From Dyella dinghuensis (GTDB lineage Bacteria; Pseudomonadota; Gammaproteobacteria; Xanthomonadales; Rhodanobacteraceae): a stretch of DNA of 64,000 nucleotides. The first letter of the stretch is position 1. Each line of letters starts with the position of its first letter. The DNA lies in the NCBI RefSeq assembly GCF_003977615.1, contig NZ_RYZR01000003.1:620001-684000 (forward strand), given 5' to 3'. A program made the position numbers and the translations under genes. The notes beneath the pieces were generated by a model that was not told the origin of the DNA, ran no database searches, and saw only the letters and a program-made list of their open reading frames with translations. Positions 27,044-36,184 of the stretch are shown piece by piece.

Positions 27044-27547
27044 ATGGCACAAACAAATCGCATCATTAAAAAGTACCCGAACCGTCGTCTTTATGACACG
27101 GAAATCTCCAGCTACATCACGCTGGAAGAAGTCCGTCAGCTGGTTCTGGATGGCGAACACTTCGAGGTCCGCGACGCCAAGTCCGGCGAGGACCTGACCC
27201 GCTCCGTCCTGCTGCAGATCATCTCTGAGCATGAGGAGAAAGGGCAGCCGATGCTGTCGCCTCAACTGCTCAGTCAGATCATCCGTTTCTATGGCGACTC
27301 CTTGCAGGGATTCATGGGGCCGTATCTGGAGCGCAGCTTGCAGGTCTTCCTCGACCAGCAGCAGCAATTCCGCTCCCAGCTCAACAGCCTCATGGGCCAG
27401 ACCCCGTGGTCGCTGCTGAATGAGCTGACCGAGCGCAATCTGGATGCCTGGAAATCGATGCAGCGCGGATTCCTGGACACCGCAGCACAAGCGCAGCCCG
27501 CGGCTCAGCCCACGCGTCCCGGCACACCGGGCAAAAAGCCAGGTTAA
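27044..27547 (+). CDS. phaR: Polyhydroxyalkanoate synthesis repressor PhaR
   Basis: A 167-aa regulator. The N-terminal PHB/PHA accumulation DNA-binding domain reads RIIKKYPNRRLYDTEISSYI (residues about 6-25), followed by the PHB_acc domain (about 68-108). The Pro/Ala/Gln-rich tail is short. PhaR binds both DNA and PHA granules and represses phasin and synthesis genes. I use ATG 27044 (MAQTNR); a GTG nine bases earlier is possible. The gene precedes phaB. Confidence 0.93.
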   Translation: MAQTNRIIKKYPNRRLYDTEISSYITLEEVRQLVLDGEHFEVRDAKSGEDLTRSVLLQIISEHEEKGQPMLSPQLLSQIIRFYGDSLQGFMGPYLERSLQVFLDQQQQFRSQLNSLMGQTPWSLLNELTERNLDAWKSMQRGFLDTAAQAQPAAQPTRPGTPGKKPG

Positions 27548-27559
27548 ATCGATTTAACC
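27542..27559. repeat. 18-bp perfect palindrome over the phaR stop codon
   Basis: GGTTAAAT-CG-ATTTAACC is self-complementary without mismatch and includes the phaR TAA. It lies 59 bp upstream of phaB. It is AT-rich and loop-free, which suits a protein-binding site better than an RNA hairpin. No regulator is assigned. Confidence 0.55.
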
Positions 27560-27569
27560 GCATTCCGCT

Positions 27570-27588
27570 GCAGCACAACATGTGCTGC
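27570..27588. promoter_or_regulatory. TGC-rich palindrome upstream of phaB
   Basis: GCAGCACA-ACA-TGTGCTGC, a perfect 8-bp inverted repeat with a 3-bp spacer, ends 29 bp before the phaB start. It shares the GCAGCA/TGCTGC core with the palindrome upstream of phaR, as expected if one TGC-recognising regulator (PhaR) controls both. Confidence 0.5.
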
Positions 27589-27617
27589 CGCGCGGCATGC
27601 GTGGAAGGAATGATGTG

Positions 27618-28379
27618 ATGACTTCGTCAACGTCCAACGCACGCGTCGCCGTGGTGACTGGTGGTATCGGCGGTATCGGCACGGAAATCTGCATGCGTCT
27701 GGCCGATGCCGGGCGGCAGGTGATTGCGGTGGATCTGGCCACGCGAAGCGATCGCATCGAGGCGTTCCGCGAGCATGTTTCGGCTTACAACGGCGCCATC
27801 CGTTTCGAGCCCTGCGACGTCAGCGACTTCAAGGCATGCGGCGGCCTGATCGAACACGTCGAGCGCAGCATCGGTCACGCTGACATCCTGATCAATGCAG
27901 CGGGCATCACGCGCGATACCAGTCTGCGCAAGATGGACCCGCAGCAATGGCACGACTTGATGCGCGTGAACCTGGATGGCGTGTTCAATATGTGCCGCCA
28001 CGTAGTCGACAGCATGACGACGCGCGGTTTCGGCCGCATCGTCAATCTCAGCTCGGTGAATGGGCAGACCGGCCAATTCGGACAGACCAACTATTCGGCG
28101 GCCAAGGCCGGTGTGCACGGCTTCAGCATGGCGCTCGCTCGCGAAACCGCGCGCAAGGGCGTCACGGTGAACACCGTTTCGCCGGGTTACTGCGACACGC
28201 CCATGGTGGCCGCGGTGCCCCAGGACATTCGCCAGCAAATCATTTCCGACATCCCGGTCGGTCGCCTCGGCACGCCAGCGGACATCGCTCGCGCCGTGGT
28301 GTTCCTGACTGCGGAGGACGCCGGCTACATCACAGGCGCCAACCTGCCGGTAAACGGCGGGTATTTCATGAGCTTCTGA
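27618..28379 (+). CDS. phaB: Acetoacetyl-CoA reductase
   Basis: A 253-aa short-chain dehydrogenase that reduces acetoacetyl-CoA to (R)-3-hydroxybutyryl-CoA for PHA synthesis. NADPH-binding TGGIGGIGTEI is near residue 15. The catalytic Ser is in NLSSVNGQTGQFGQ and YSAAKAG carries the Tyr/Lys pair. NTVSPGYCDTPMV and the C-terminal TGANLPVNGGYFMSF match PhaB enzymes rather than FabG. The start was chosen at ATG 27618 after GGAAGGA. No phaA or phaC is in the window. Confidence 0.93.
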   Translation: MTSSTSNARVAVVTGGIGGIGTEICMRLADAGRQVIAVDLATRSDRIEAFREHVSAYNGAIRFEPCDVSDFKACGGLIEHVERSIGHADILINAAGITRDTSLRKMDPQQWHDLMRVNLDGVFNMCRHVVDSMTTRGFGRIVNLSSVNGQTGQFGQTNYSAAKAGVHGFSMALARETARKGVTVNTVSPGYCDTPMVAAVPQDIRQQIISDIPVGRLGTPADIARAVVFLTAEDAGYITGANLPVNGGYFMSF

Positions 28380-28454
28380 AAAATCCCGGCGGGCGTACTT
28401 GCGGTAAACGCATACTTGCGGAAAAGTGTCGTGCTTACCTCTATGGGATGCGGC

Positions 28455-29825
28455 ATGACACGGCAATCCATCACTCTGATCGGCGGGGGCCTGGTAGGCG
28501 CCCTGCTCGCCCAGTTGCTCGCCAAGCGCGGATTTGCCGTGGAGGTCTTCGAAAAGCGCCCCGATCCGCGTGTTGCGGGCTTTATCGGTGGGCGCTCGAT
28601 CAATCTCGCGCTGGCTGAACGTGGTCTGCAAGCCTTGCGCACGGCCGGTCTCGCCGACGATGTGCTGCAGCGTGCCGTGATGATGCGCGGACGCATGGTG
28701 CATCCGCTCAACGGTACGCCAGGTTTGCAGCGTTACGGCGTTGACGATAGCGAAGTGATCTGGTCCGTCTCGCGTGGCGGTCTCAACACATTGTTGCTCG
28801 ATGCTGCAGAGGCCGCCGGCGTAACGTTTCACTTCGGCCAGTCGCTGGCTGACGCAGATATCGATCAACGCCGCATCACGCTTGTCGATGAGAAAGGTGT
28901 CGAGCGCCATCACGACGCGCCGATTCTAGTAGGTGCCGACGGTGCAGGCTCTGCACTGCGCGCAGCGATGAACGATCACACGCCACTGGGTATCCGTGTC
29001 GAACCGCTCGGTCACGCGTACAAGGAGCTGGAGATTCCGCCAGCAACTGGCGCCACCCGTTTTGCGATCGAACCAAATGCACTGCACATCTGGCCGCGCG
29101 GCGGCTACATGTGCATCGCGCTACCGAATACGGAAGGAAGCTTCACCGTCACGCTTTTCCTGCCGGCCCACGGACCGCACCCCAGTTTCGATACGCTGCC
29201 GGATTCGGCTGCAGCGGCCACTTTTTTTCGCGAGGAATTCCCGGATTTGCTGCCGCAAATTCCGCGTTTTGCCGAGGATTACGACGGCCACCCGGTGGGC
29301 GCGTTGTCCACGCTCTATCTCGACCGCTGGCACATCGACGACCGTGCGCTGCTGATCGGCGATGCCGCACACGCCATCGTCCCCTTCCATGGGCAAGGCA
29401 TGAATTGCGGCTTCGAAGACACGGTGGTGCTTGCCGATCTGCTTGCCGAATCGGGGAACGGCACCCGCGATGCCTTCGCCGAATTCCAGCGCATTCGCCA
29501 GCCCAACGCGAACGCGATTGCAGCCATGGCGCTGGAAAACTATATCGAGATGCGCGATTCCGTCGCCGATCCGCATTACCTGGCCAAACGCGAACTCGGC
29601 GCGCGCCTTGCCGAACGTGCCCCGAACCACTTCATGGCGCGCTATCGCATGGTCACGTTCACGCATCTGCCGTATGCGTACGTGTTCGAGCGCGGCCGCG
29701 CGCAAGATATGCTGCTGGAACAATTGCTGCGTGGCTCGACGAGCGCCAACGACGTGCAACTCGACGCAGCTATCAGCACGCTTGAAGCAACACTCCCTCC
29801 GCTACCGAAGCTACGCCATGGATGA
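28455..29825 (+). CDS. kmo: Kynurenine 3-monooxygenase
   Basis: A 456-aa FAD monooxygenase that hydroxylates L-kynurenine to 3-hydroxykynurenine, feeding NAD synthesis or tryptophan breakdown. The N-terminal Rossmann motif LIGGGLVGALLAQLLAKRG is at about 7-25, GRSINLALAERG near 50, the second FAD motif LIGDAAHAIVPFHGQGMNCG near 300, and the C-terminal YVFERGRAQDML. The Met at 28455 (MTRQSITL) is preferred over codons further upstream. No other kynurenine-pathway gene is adjacent. Confidence 0.94.
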   Translation: MTRQSITLIGGGLVGALLAQLLAKRGFAVEVFEKRPDPRVAGFIGGRSINLALAERGLQALRTAGLADDVLQRAVMMRGRMVHPLNGTPGLQRYGVDDSEVIWSVSRGGLNTLLLDAAEAAGVTFHFGQSLADADIDQRRITLVDEKGVERHHDAPILVGADGAGSALRAAMNDHTPLGIRVEPLGHAYKELEIPPATGATRFAIEPNALHIWPRGGYMCIALPNTEGSFTVTLFLPAHGPHPSFDTLPDSAAAATFFREEFPDLLPQIPRFAEDYDGHPVGALSTLYLDRWHIDDRALLIGDAAHAIVPFHGQGMNCGFEDTVVLADLLAESGNGTRDAFAEFQRIRQPNANAIAAMALENYIEMRDSVADPHYLAKRELGARLAERAPNHFMARYRMVTFTHLPYAYVFERGRAQDMLLEQLLRGSTSANDVQLDAAISTLEATLPPLPKLRHG

Positions 29826-30252
29826 AAAACTGATCGAGGCGTATCGCACCACCGATTACCGCGTCCGCCTGCCGCGCGGCGGCTGGGTCAGCATCCGCGT
29901 CGATGCTGCGATTCCGGAGGAATTGCTTCCGTGGACCGGCAAGTACGCCTGGGCATTCATCACTGCGTGGAATCCTCATTCCGAAGTTCAAGCGCGCACG
30001 CAGAACCGTGCTGCGCAGCAATCGTTGCTCAGCGCGATTCGGGAGTTGCGGCAAACCGTCTGTGTGCGCCCCGGCATGGGCGTGGGTGAAGACTGGCGGG
30101 AACCGAGCTTGTTCGTCGTCGGCCCGGATCTATTTGAAACCGACCGTTTTGCGCAGCATTTCAGGCAAAACGCCTATGTACACGGCCTGGGCACCAGCCC
30201 CGCCCGATTGCGCCTCACCGGTGGCAGCACGCCACATGGACAAGCCGGATAA
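29818..30252 (+). CDS. DUF3293 protein
   Basis: A 144-aa protein that overlaps the kmo stop by 8 bp. It reads MDEKLIEAYRTTDYRVRLP at the start and contains YAWAFITAWNPHSEV and EPSLFVVGPDLFETDRFAQHF, the features of DUF3293. There are no membrane spans or known catalytic residues. Function unknown; it is co-directional with kmo and ccm. Confidence 0.85.
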   Translation: MDEKLIEAYRTTDYRVRLPRGGWVSIRVDAAIPEELLPWTGKYAWAFITAWNPHSEVQARTQNRAAQQSLLSAIRELRQTVCVRPGMGVGEDWREPSLFVVGPDLFETDRFAQHFRQNAYVHGLGTSPARLRLTGGSTPHGQAG

Positions 30253-30273
30253 GCATTGCCGACAATGCCGGGG

Positions 30274-30909
30274 ATGACCGACGCCTCGCCAGCCAAGCCC
30301 CTGCTTCAAGCACGGGCGCTTACCTTCCATCGTCAGGACGAACCGGTGTTCGGCCCGCTGGATTTTTGTCTGGATGCCGGCGAACTCACGCTGATCGAAG
30401 GCGACAACGGCAGCGGCAAAACGACCTTGATGCGCATCCTCACCGGATTGCTGCGGCCCGAAGAAGGCGAGCTTTACTGGCGTGGTGAACCACTGACGTG
30501 GGACCGCTGCAGCGGCGAGGTCGTGTTCCTCGGTCACCAGTTGGGACTGAAAGCCGACCTGACACCCCACGAAAACTTGCGCTTTGCCATCGGCCTGCAC
30601 GGTCATCGCGAACATAGTCATATCGACGAAGCGCTCGCACATGTTGGGCTTTCCGGTTACGAAAACGAACCGGTGCGCAAGCTTTCTGCCGGTCAGAAGA
30701 AACGCGTTGCGCTCGCCCGATTGCTGCTTATCCCCGCTGCACTGTGGTTGCTCGACGAGCCATACGCCAACCTTGATCGCACCGGCATCGAACTAGTCAA
30801 CGGATTGCTCGAAGCGCACATTGCGCACGGCGGCGCTGCGCTGGTGACGAGCCACGGTGCCGTCCAATTCCACGGCGGCGAACCGCATCGGATTCGCCTG
30901 CATGACTGA
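30274..30909 (+). CDS. ccmA: Haem exporter ATP-binding protein CcmA
   Basis: A 211-aa ABC ATPase of the CcmABCD complex that releases holo-CcmE. Walker A is GDNGSGKTT near residue 43, signature [16 protein letters not shown] near 134 and Walker [14 protein letters not shown] near 155. I place the start at MTDASPAK (30274), though a TTG at 30256 is in frame. It overlaps ccmB by 8 bp and heads the ccmABCDEFGHI operon. Confidence 0.95.
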   Translation: MTDASPAKPLLQARALTFHRQDEPVFGPLDFCLDAGELTLIEGDNGSGKTTLMRILTGLLRPEEGELYWRGEPLTWDRCSGEVVFLGHQLGLKADLTPHENLRFAIGLHGHREHSHIDEALAHVGLSGYENEPVRKLSAGQKKRVALARLLLIPAALWLLDEPYANLDRTGIELVNGLLEAHIAHGGAALVTSHGAVQFHGGEPHRIRLHD

Positions 30910-31597
30910 TCCGCGACGCCCCGGACTCGGCCACGCCTGCATGGCTGTGTTACGGCGCGATCTCACTCTCGCATGGCGCCAGCGCGGCGACATGGCATTG
31001 CCAGTGTTGTACGCACTGATCGTCACTTCGTTGTTTCCGTTCGCGCTTGGTCCTGAAGATGCGTTGCTACGGCGCATCGCTGGCGGTGCGGTATTGGTGA
31101 CGGTGCTGCTCGCCATGTTGCTGGCGCTCGATGCGATGTTCCGCAGCGATATCGAAGACGGTTCGCTCGAGCAATTAATGCTCGCACCGCAGCCACTTGC
31201 CGCGATGATGGGGATGAAGATCCTGGCGCACTGGATCGCCACCGCCGTGCCGCTGATTTTGGTCGCTCCACTGCTAGCCGGGATGCTGCATCTGCCGGCG
31301 ATCGTCATGCCGGTGTTACTGCTGGCGTTGCTCTTTGCGACCCCGTTGCTAAGCCTCTTCGGCGGGGTGCTGGTGGCACTTACGGCCGGTACGCGGCGCT
31401 CTGGTATGCTGCTCGCCTTGATGCTGCTGCCGCTGTGCGTGCCGGTGGTGATCTTCGCCGCCGGGGCTCTGGCAGCTGCCCAGGAGGGGCTGCCCTGGAT
31501 CGCCCCTATCGCATGGCTGGGTGCAGCACTTGCCCTGGCTGTCGTGCTGGCACCGCTGGCCTGCGCCGCCGCACTCCGTATTGCGCTGGACTCTTAA
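30902..31597 (+). CDS. ccmB: Haem exporter permease CcmB
   Basis: A 231-aa integral membrane protein with six predicted helices. Family motifs are [20 protein letters not shown] near the N-terminus and [20 protein letters not shown] near residue 80. It forms the ABC complex with CcmA, CcmC and CcmD. The start is ATG 30902 within the ccmA 3' end; the stop is 2 bp before ccmC. Confidence 0.95.
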   Translation: MTDPRRPGLGHACMAVLRRDLTLAWRQRGDMALPVLYALIVTSLFPFALGPEDALLRRIAGGAVLVTVLLAMLLALDAMFRSDIEDGSLEQLMLAPQPLAAMMGMKILAHWIATAVPLILVAPLLAGMLHLPAIVMPVLLLALLFATPLLSLFGGVLVALTAGTRRSGMLLALMLLPLCVPVVIFAAGALAAAQEGLPWIAPIAWLGAALALAVVLAPLACAAALRIALDS

Positions 31598-31599
31598 AG

Positions 31600-32358
31600 A
31601 TGGCCAAGTGGATCCCTCTGTGGTTGCACAAGCTGAGCTCGCCGCCGGTGTTCTACGGCTTTGCGGGCAAGCTGCGGCCATGGGCGATTGCGCTGGCACT
31701 CATCCTCGGCGCCATCGGTCTGTATGGCGGCCTCGTATTGGCGCCGCCGGATTATCAGCAAGGCGACGACTACCGCATCATTTTCATCCATGTGCCCTGC
31801 GCGTGGATGAGTCTTTTCATCTACGCCGTCATGGGCGTGGCTGCGTTTATCGCATTGGTGTGGCGTATCAAGCTCGCTGAAATTGTCGCGATGGCATCGG
31901 CACCGATCGGCGCCGCATTTACTTTCATCACGCTGGTCACCGGTTCGCTTTGGGGCGAACGCATGTGGGGCACGTGGTGGACGTGGGATGCGCGTCTTAC
32001 ATCAGAACTCGTGCTGTTGTTTCTGTATCTGGGCGTGATCGGTCTTTACCACTCGTTTGAAGATCGCCGCCAGGGCGCACGCACGGCAGCGTTTCTCGCG
32101 CTGATCGGCATCATCAACGTGCCGATCGTGCATTTCTCGGTGAACTGGTGGAATACCCTGCATCAGGGTTCGACCATCCGTTTGCTTGGACCCTCCACGA
32201 TGGCGTCCTCGATGATCTGGCCGCTGCTAACGATGATGGCAGCCACGAAGTTCTATTACATCGCCAGTCTCTTCGGCCGCACGCGTGCCGATCTCCTGTC
32301 GCTGGAAAGCGGCAAGGATTGGGTGCGCGAAATCGCCGAGAAAGAGGTGCGCGGATGA
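31600..32358 (+). CDS. ccmC: Haem transport protein CcmC
   Basis: A 252-aa six-helix protein that presents haem to CcmE. The WWD haem-handling motif reads WGTWWTWDARLTSELVL near residue 125, flanked by conserved His residues in IFIHVPCAWMS and VHFSVNWWNTLHQG. The overlap of its TGA with the ccmD ATG indicates coupling. Confidence 0.96.
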   Translation: MAKWIPLWLHKLSSPPVFYGFAGKLRPWAIALALILGAIGLYGGLVLAPPDYQQGDDYRIIFIHVPCAWMSLFIYAVMGVAAFIALVWRIKLAEIVAMASAPIGAAFTFITLVTGSLWGERMWGTWWTWDARLTSELVLLFLYLGVIGLYHSFEDRRQGARTAAFLALIGIINVPIVHFSVNWWNTLHQGSTIRLLGPSTMASSMIWPLLTMMAATKFYYIASLFGRTRADLLSLESGKDWVREIAEKEVRG

Positions 32359-32564
32359 GCGGCTCGTTGCAATCGTTTTTCGCGATGGGCGGTTACGCCG
32401 CGTACGTGTGGCCGGCTTACGGGGTGTTCTTTGTCGTGCTGCTGATCGACTGGCTGGCGCCGCAATTCCGGCGTCGCCGAACGCTACGTGAATTGCGTGG
32501 CCGCATGGCACGACAAAATACCCGCCGGGAGCGCACTAACCGGAACTCCGCCACCTCGGCCTGA
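32355..32564 (+). CDS. ccmD: Haem exporter protein CcmD
   Basis: A 69-aa single-span membrane protein. [20 protein letters not shown] is the family's tyrosine-rich helix (residues about 11-30), followed by a basic cytoplasmic tail. It is needed for release of holo-CcmE from CcmABC. The start ATG overlaps the ccmC stop by 4 bp. Confidence 0.92.
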   Translation: MSGSLQSFFAMGGYAAYVWPAYGVFFVVLLIDWLAPQFRRRRTLRELRGRMARQNTRRERTNRNSATSA

Positions 32565-32590
32565 TTGCCGCACAGCTCAACGAATCGCTC

Positions 32591-33061
32591 ATGAATCCCA
32601 CGCGCAAACGCAGGCTCACCATCATCCTCAGCATTCTCGGTGCCGCCGTCGTCGCGTCGGCGCTAGTGGTGTATGCGTTGCAGCAGAACATGAATTACCT
32701 CTTCACCCCCAGCCAGGTGCAAGACGGCGATGCGACGCGCTACAAAAACTTCCGTCTTGGCGGCATGGTGAAAGCCGGCTCCATCCAGCGCAGCAACGAT
32801 TCGCTCAAGGTCACGTTCACCGTGGTCGATGCGGCCGGTGCGATGCCAGTCGAATACACCGGCATTCTTCCGGATCTTTTCCGCGAGAACCAATCCGTGA
32901 TCGCCACCGGTCACATGGACGGCGCGCGTTTTGTGGCCACCGAAGTGCTGGCCAAGCACGACGAAACCTACATGCCGAAAGAGCTGAAAGACGCGATGGC
33001 GAAAGCGCATCAGGGCAAGCACATCGACGAATCCGCGTCGCAGGACAAATCGCAGCTATGA
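32591..33061 (+). CDS. ccmE: Cytochrome c maturation haem chaperone CcmE
   Basis: A 156-aa periplasmic haem chaperone anchored by one N-terminal helix (about residues 9-29). The covalent haem-binding His and stabilising Tyr are in [13 protein letters not shown] near residue 128. The OB-fold core reads [11 protein letters not shown] and [20 protein letters not shown]. Its TGA overlaps the ccmF ATG. Confidence 0.96.
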   Translation: MNPTRKRRLTIILSILGAAVVASALVVYALQQNMNYLFTPSQVQDGDATRYKNFRLGGMVKAGSIQRSNDSLKVTFTVVDAAGAMPVEYTGILPDLFRENQSVIATGHMDGARFVATEVLAKHDETYMPKELKDAMAKAHQGKHIDESASQDKSQL

Positions 33062-35031
33062 CACCTGAACTGGGTCAACTTGCACTGATCCTTGCGCTGC
33101 TGCTCGCGCTGGCGCAAAGCATCCTTCCGCTTGTCGGTGCATGGCGTGGAAACAATGCGCTGATGGCCGTCGCACGCCCTGCCGCTGCAGGACAGGCCGT
33201 ATTCGTTGCCCTCGCGTTCTTCATCCTCGTGTGGGCGTTCGTGCATTTCGATTTCTCGGTGCAATACGTCGCCGACAACTCCAACCTCCAGCTGCCCTGG
33301 TATTACCGCATCGCCGCGGTGTGGGGAGCGCACGAAGGGTCGATGTTGCTGTGGGTGCTGATTCTCAACGTATGGACCGTCGCGCTCGCGCTTTTCAGCA
33401 GGTCGTTGCCCGACGTATTTGTGTCGCGCGTGTTGGCAGTGCTCGGCATCATTTCTGTCGGATTCCTCTGCTTTATTCTTTTTACGTCGAATCCGTTTGG
33501 ACGTTTGCTGCCGATGCCGCCGGATGGCGCGGACCTCAATCCGATCCTGCAAGACCCCGGCATGACGTTCCATCCGCCCGTGCTCTACATGGGTTATGTC
33601 GGTTTCTCCGTGGCGTTTGCTTTTTCGATTGCTGCGTTGCTTGGCGGTTCGATGGAGCAGTCATGGGTTCGCTGGGCGCGTCCATGGACCAACGCTGCGT
33701 GGGGTTTCCTCTCTTGCGGCATCGTCGCGGGAAGCTGGTGGGCCTACTCGGAACTCGGCTGGGGTGGTTGGTGGTTCTGGGATCCGGTTGAAAACGCCAG
33801 CTTTATGCCGTGGCTGGTGGGTGTGGCGTTGATACATGCGCAAGCCGTAACCGAAAAGCGCGGCTCCCTGCGCGCATGGACGATCCTGCTGTCACTTTTT
33901 GCGTTCTCGCTTTCCCTGCTCGGCACCTTCCTGGTGCGCTCGGGCATTCTCACATCAGTGCATGCCTTTGCTTCCGATCCGCGGCGTGGCACTTACATCC
34001 TTTGTTTCCTTGCGTTCGTAGTTGGCGGATCGCTGCTGCTCTATGCATTGCGTGCTCCCAAGGTTGCGGGTGGTAAAGCGTTTGCACTGATCTCGCGCGA
34101 AAGCGCAATTTTGGTCGGCAACCTGATGTTTACCGTGGCAGCAGCCATGGTGTTGCTTGGCACATTGTTCCCATTGCTGGGCGATGCCTTGGATATCGGC
34201 AAGGTCTCGGTGGGACCGCCCTACTTCGGCTTGCTGTTTCCGTTGCTGATGCTGCCGGTGATGGTACTGCTGCCCTTCGGCCCGTTCCTGCGCTGGGGCA
34301 AAAGCGATGTTCCCGTTCTTTCTCAAGTATTGAGCCGCACAGGCATTGCCGCTGCGGCATGTGCTCTTATCGCGGCGTTCTTCGTGCACGGGCAACTGAA
34401 GGCGATTGCAGGCGTCGCTTGCGCGGCATGGGTGAGCGTTGGGATCGTGCTTTATATGGCGAAACGCTGGCGCGAGATGCCGCGTGGGCGCCGCTATCCC
34501 GCTGAAATGGCGGGCATGCTGCTCGCGCATTTTGGTGTCGCCATCTTTGTGATCGGCGTGCTGCTTTCCGAATCCCTCAGCGTTACGCGCGATGTCCGCC
34601 TGAGCCCCGGGCAAACCGCCACCGTTGGCGGCTACGAATTTCGTTTCGATGGTGTCATGCAGACGACGGGCCCGAATTGGATGGCCGAACAAGGTGTGGT
34701 AACGGTGATGCGTAACGGTTCGCTCGTCGCTGAAATGCATCCGCAAAAGCGCACGTATTCGCACGAACAAGTGCAGACGACATCGGCGGTCGATCCGGGC
34801 GTCACACGCGATCTGTATGTCGCGCTGGGCGAGCCGATGGATGCGAACCATGTCGAAGGCGCATGGGCGTTGCGCCTGTACACCAAACCGTTTATCCGCT
34901 GGATCTGGGGCGGCGGCCTGTTCATGATGCTTGGCGGCTTCGTCAGCGCCGCCGATCGCCGCTTCCGCGTCAAACGCGAGGCTGACGCTGTGCAAACGAT
35001 CCTGACGCCCGTGCGGGAATCGCAGGCATGA
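33058..35031 (+). CDS. ccmF: Haem lyase subunit CcmF
   Basis: A 657-aa polytopic protein that, with CcmH/CcmI, attaches haem to apocytochrome c. The WWD domain [20 protein letters not shown] lies near residue 240, with conserved His residues in [11 protein letters not shown] and [12 protein letters not shown]. About 15 helices and a large periplasmic loop (about 520-620) are present. ATGA overlaps link it to ccmE and ccmG. Confidence 0.97.
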   Translation: MTPELGQLALILALLLALAQSILPLVGAWRGNNALMAVARPAAAGQAVFVALAFFILVWAFVHFDFSVQYVADNSNLQLPWYYRIAAVWGAHEGSMLLWVLILNVWTVALALFSRSLPDVFVSRVLAVLGIISVGFLCFILFTSNPFGRLLPMPPDGADLNPILQDPGMTFHPPVLYMGYVGFSVAFAFSIAALLGGSMEQSWVRWARPWTNAAWGFLSCGIVAGSWWAYSELGWGGWWFWDPVENASFMPWLVGVALIHAQAVTEKRGSLRAWTILLSLFAFSLSLLGTFLVRSGILTSVHAFASDPRRGTYILCFLAFVVGGSLLLYALRAPKVAGGKAFALISRESAILVGNLMFTVAAAMVLLGTLFPLLGDALDIGKVSVGPPYFGLLFPLLMLPVMVLLPFGPFLRWGKSDVPVLSQVLSRTGIAAAACALIAAFFVHGQLKAIAGVACAAWVSVGIVLYMAKRWREMPRGRRYPAEMAGMLLAHFGVAIFVIGVLLSESLSVTRDVRLSPGQTATVGGYEFRFDGVMQTTGPNWMAEQGVVTVMRNGSLVAEMHPQKRTYSHEQVQTTSAVDPGVTRDLYVALGEPMDANHVEGAWALRLYTKPFIRWIWGGGLFMMLGGFVSAADRRFRVKREADAVQTILTPVRESQA

Positions 35032-35567
35032 GCCGTCTCGTTCCATTCTTCGCCTTTGTGCTGCTGGCGGCATTGCTTGGCTTTGGCATCTGGTGGAACA
35101 GCTCGCACGATCCGACCGCCGTCCCGTCGCCGTTGATCAACAAGCCTGCACCGGCCTTTGTGCTGCCGAAGCTGGACAATCCCAAGCAGATGGTCAGCAA
35201 AGACTCGATGCTTGGCAAACCTTATCTGGTCAATGTGTTTGCCAGCTGGTGCTTTGCGTGCGGCGAAGAACATCCGGTGTTGATGGAACAGTCCAAGCAG
35301 CTGGGCATTCCGGTCGTCGGTTACGACTACAAGGACGAACCCGCTGACGCAAAAGCGTGGCTTGGTCAGCACGGTAATCCGTACGACATGGTGATCACCG
35401 ATCAATCCGGTCACACCGCCATCGACTTCGGCGTGTATGGCGCACCTGAAACGTTTCTGATCGATGGTAAAGGCGTGATTCGCTATAAGCGCATCGGGCC
35501 GCTTACGCCGGATGTCATTGCGCAGCAGCTGATGCCGGCCATTGCAGCGCTGGAAAAGGCGCCGTGA
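35028..35567 (+). CDS. ccmG: Thiol:disulfide interchange protein CcmG/DsbE
   Basis: A 179-aa membrane-anchored periplasmic thioredoxin. The N-terminal helix is at residues about 5-22, and the active site WCFAC is in FASWCFACGEEHPVLM near residue 77. GVYGAPETFLIDGKGVI is the cis-Pro region of the family. It reduces apocytochrome c thiols before haem attachment. Confidence 0.96.
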   Translation: MSRLVPFFAFVLLAALLGFGIWWNSSHDPTAVPSPLINKPAPAFVLPKLDNPKQMVSKDSMLGKPYLVNVFASWCFACGEEHPVLMEQSKQLGIPVVGYDYKDEPADAKAWLGQHGNPYDMVITDQSGHTAIDFGVYGAPETFLIDGKGVIRYKRIGPLTPDVIAQQLMPAIAALEKAP

Positions 35568-35597
35568 TGCTTCTGCCTATTGCAAACCTCCTGGCTA

Positions 35598-35735
35598 ACC
35601 CCTCTCCCTCCGGGAGAGGGTGCCGGCAGGCGGGTGAGGGTTCGACCGGAGCGAACCAATCACGTCTCTCGAACGACTCGGATCTCGCGCTTCGAGCGCA
35701 CCCTCACCCCAACCCCTCTCCCGAGGGGAGAGGGG
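35598..35735. repeat. REP-type palindrome doublet, copy 2
   Basis: The left element is CCCCTCTCCCTCCGGGAGAG followed by GGTGAGGGTT; the right element is CACCCTCACCCCAACCCC followed by TCTCCCGAGGGGAGAGGGG. About 60 bp separates them. Same family as copies at 14250 and 49851. It separates ccmG from ccmH within the operon and would be translated if an early ccmH start were used. Confidence 0.9.
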
Positions 35736-35752
35736 CTAAGTTGCGCGGCGGT

Positions 35753-36184
35753 ATGCTGATCGGTTTAGCGGCGCTGATGATGCTTTTGAGCAACATGGCC
35801 GCCGCACAAGCTATCGATCCCCTGCCATTCCGCGATCACGCCGAAGAGCTACGCTTCCAGCATCTCACCGGCGAACTGCGCTGCCTGGTCTGCCAGGATG
35901 AAAACCTCGCCGACTCCAACGCCGATTTCGCGCGCGATCTGCGCCACAAAGTGTTCGAGTTGATGCAGGAAGGCAAAAGCGACGCCGAGATCAAGCAGTA
36001 TCTGGTCGATCGCTATTCCGAATTCGTGCTGTATGACCCACCCGTCAACACGCATACCTGGCTGCTGTGGTTCGGACCATTGCTGATCCTGATCGCAGGC
36101 GGTTTCGTTGTCGGATACACCATCCGCAAACGCAGCCAAGCCAGCATACCCGCAGCACCGACCGATACTGGGGACGATTGGTGA
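35753..36184 (+). CDS. ccmH: Cytochrome c maturation protein CcmH (CycL)
   Basis: A 143-aa periplasmic thioredoxin-like reductant with a C-terminal anchor. The signal peptide MLIGLAALMMLLSNMAAAQA begins at 35753. The redox pair is in ELRCLVCQDENLADSNADFA near residue 43. One helix (about 101-122) ends the protein. Earlier in-frame codons (35564) would add about 63 residues encoded by the REP doublet, so the start at the signal peptide is preferred. Confidence 0.92.
   Translation: MLIGLAALMMLLSNMAAAQAIDPLPFRDHAEELRFQHLTGELRCLVCQDENLADSNADFARDLRHKVFELMQEGKSDAEIKQYLVDRYSEFVLYDPPVNTHTWLLWFGPLLILIAGGFVVGYTIRKRSQASIPAAPTDTGDDW

Noticed and set aside
25805..27490. 561-codon minus-strand open frame
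   Set aside because: It runs antisense across emrB and phaR, both clear genes; the product has low-complexity Gln/Arg/His composition and no family features.
35564..35752. N-terminal extension of ccmH
   Set aside because: The added residues translate a REP doublet that also occurs in non-coding positions; the signal peptide starts at 35753.
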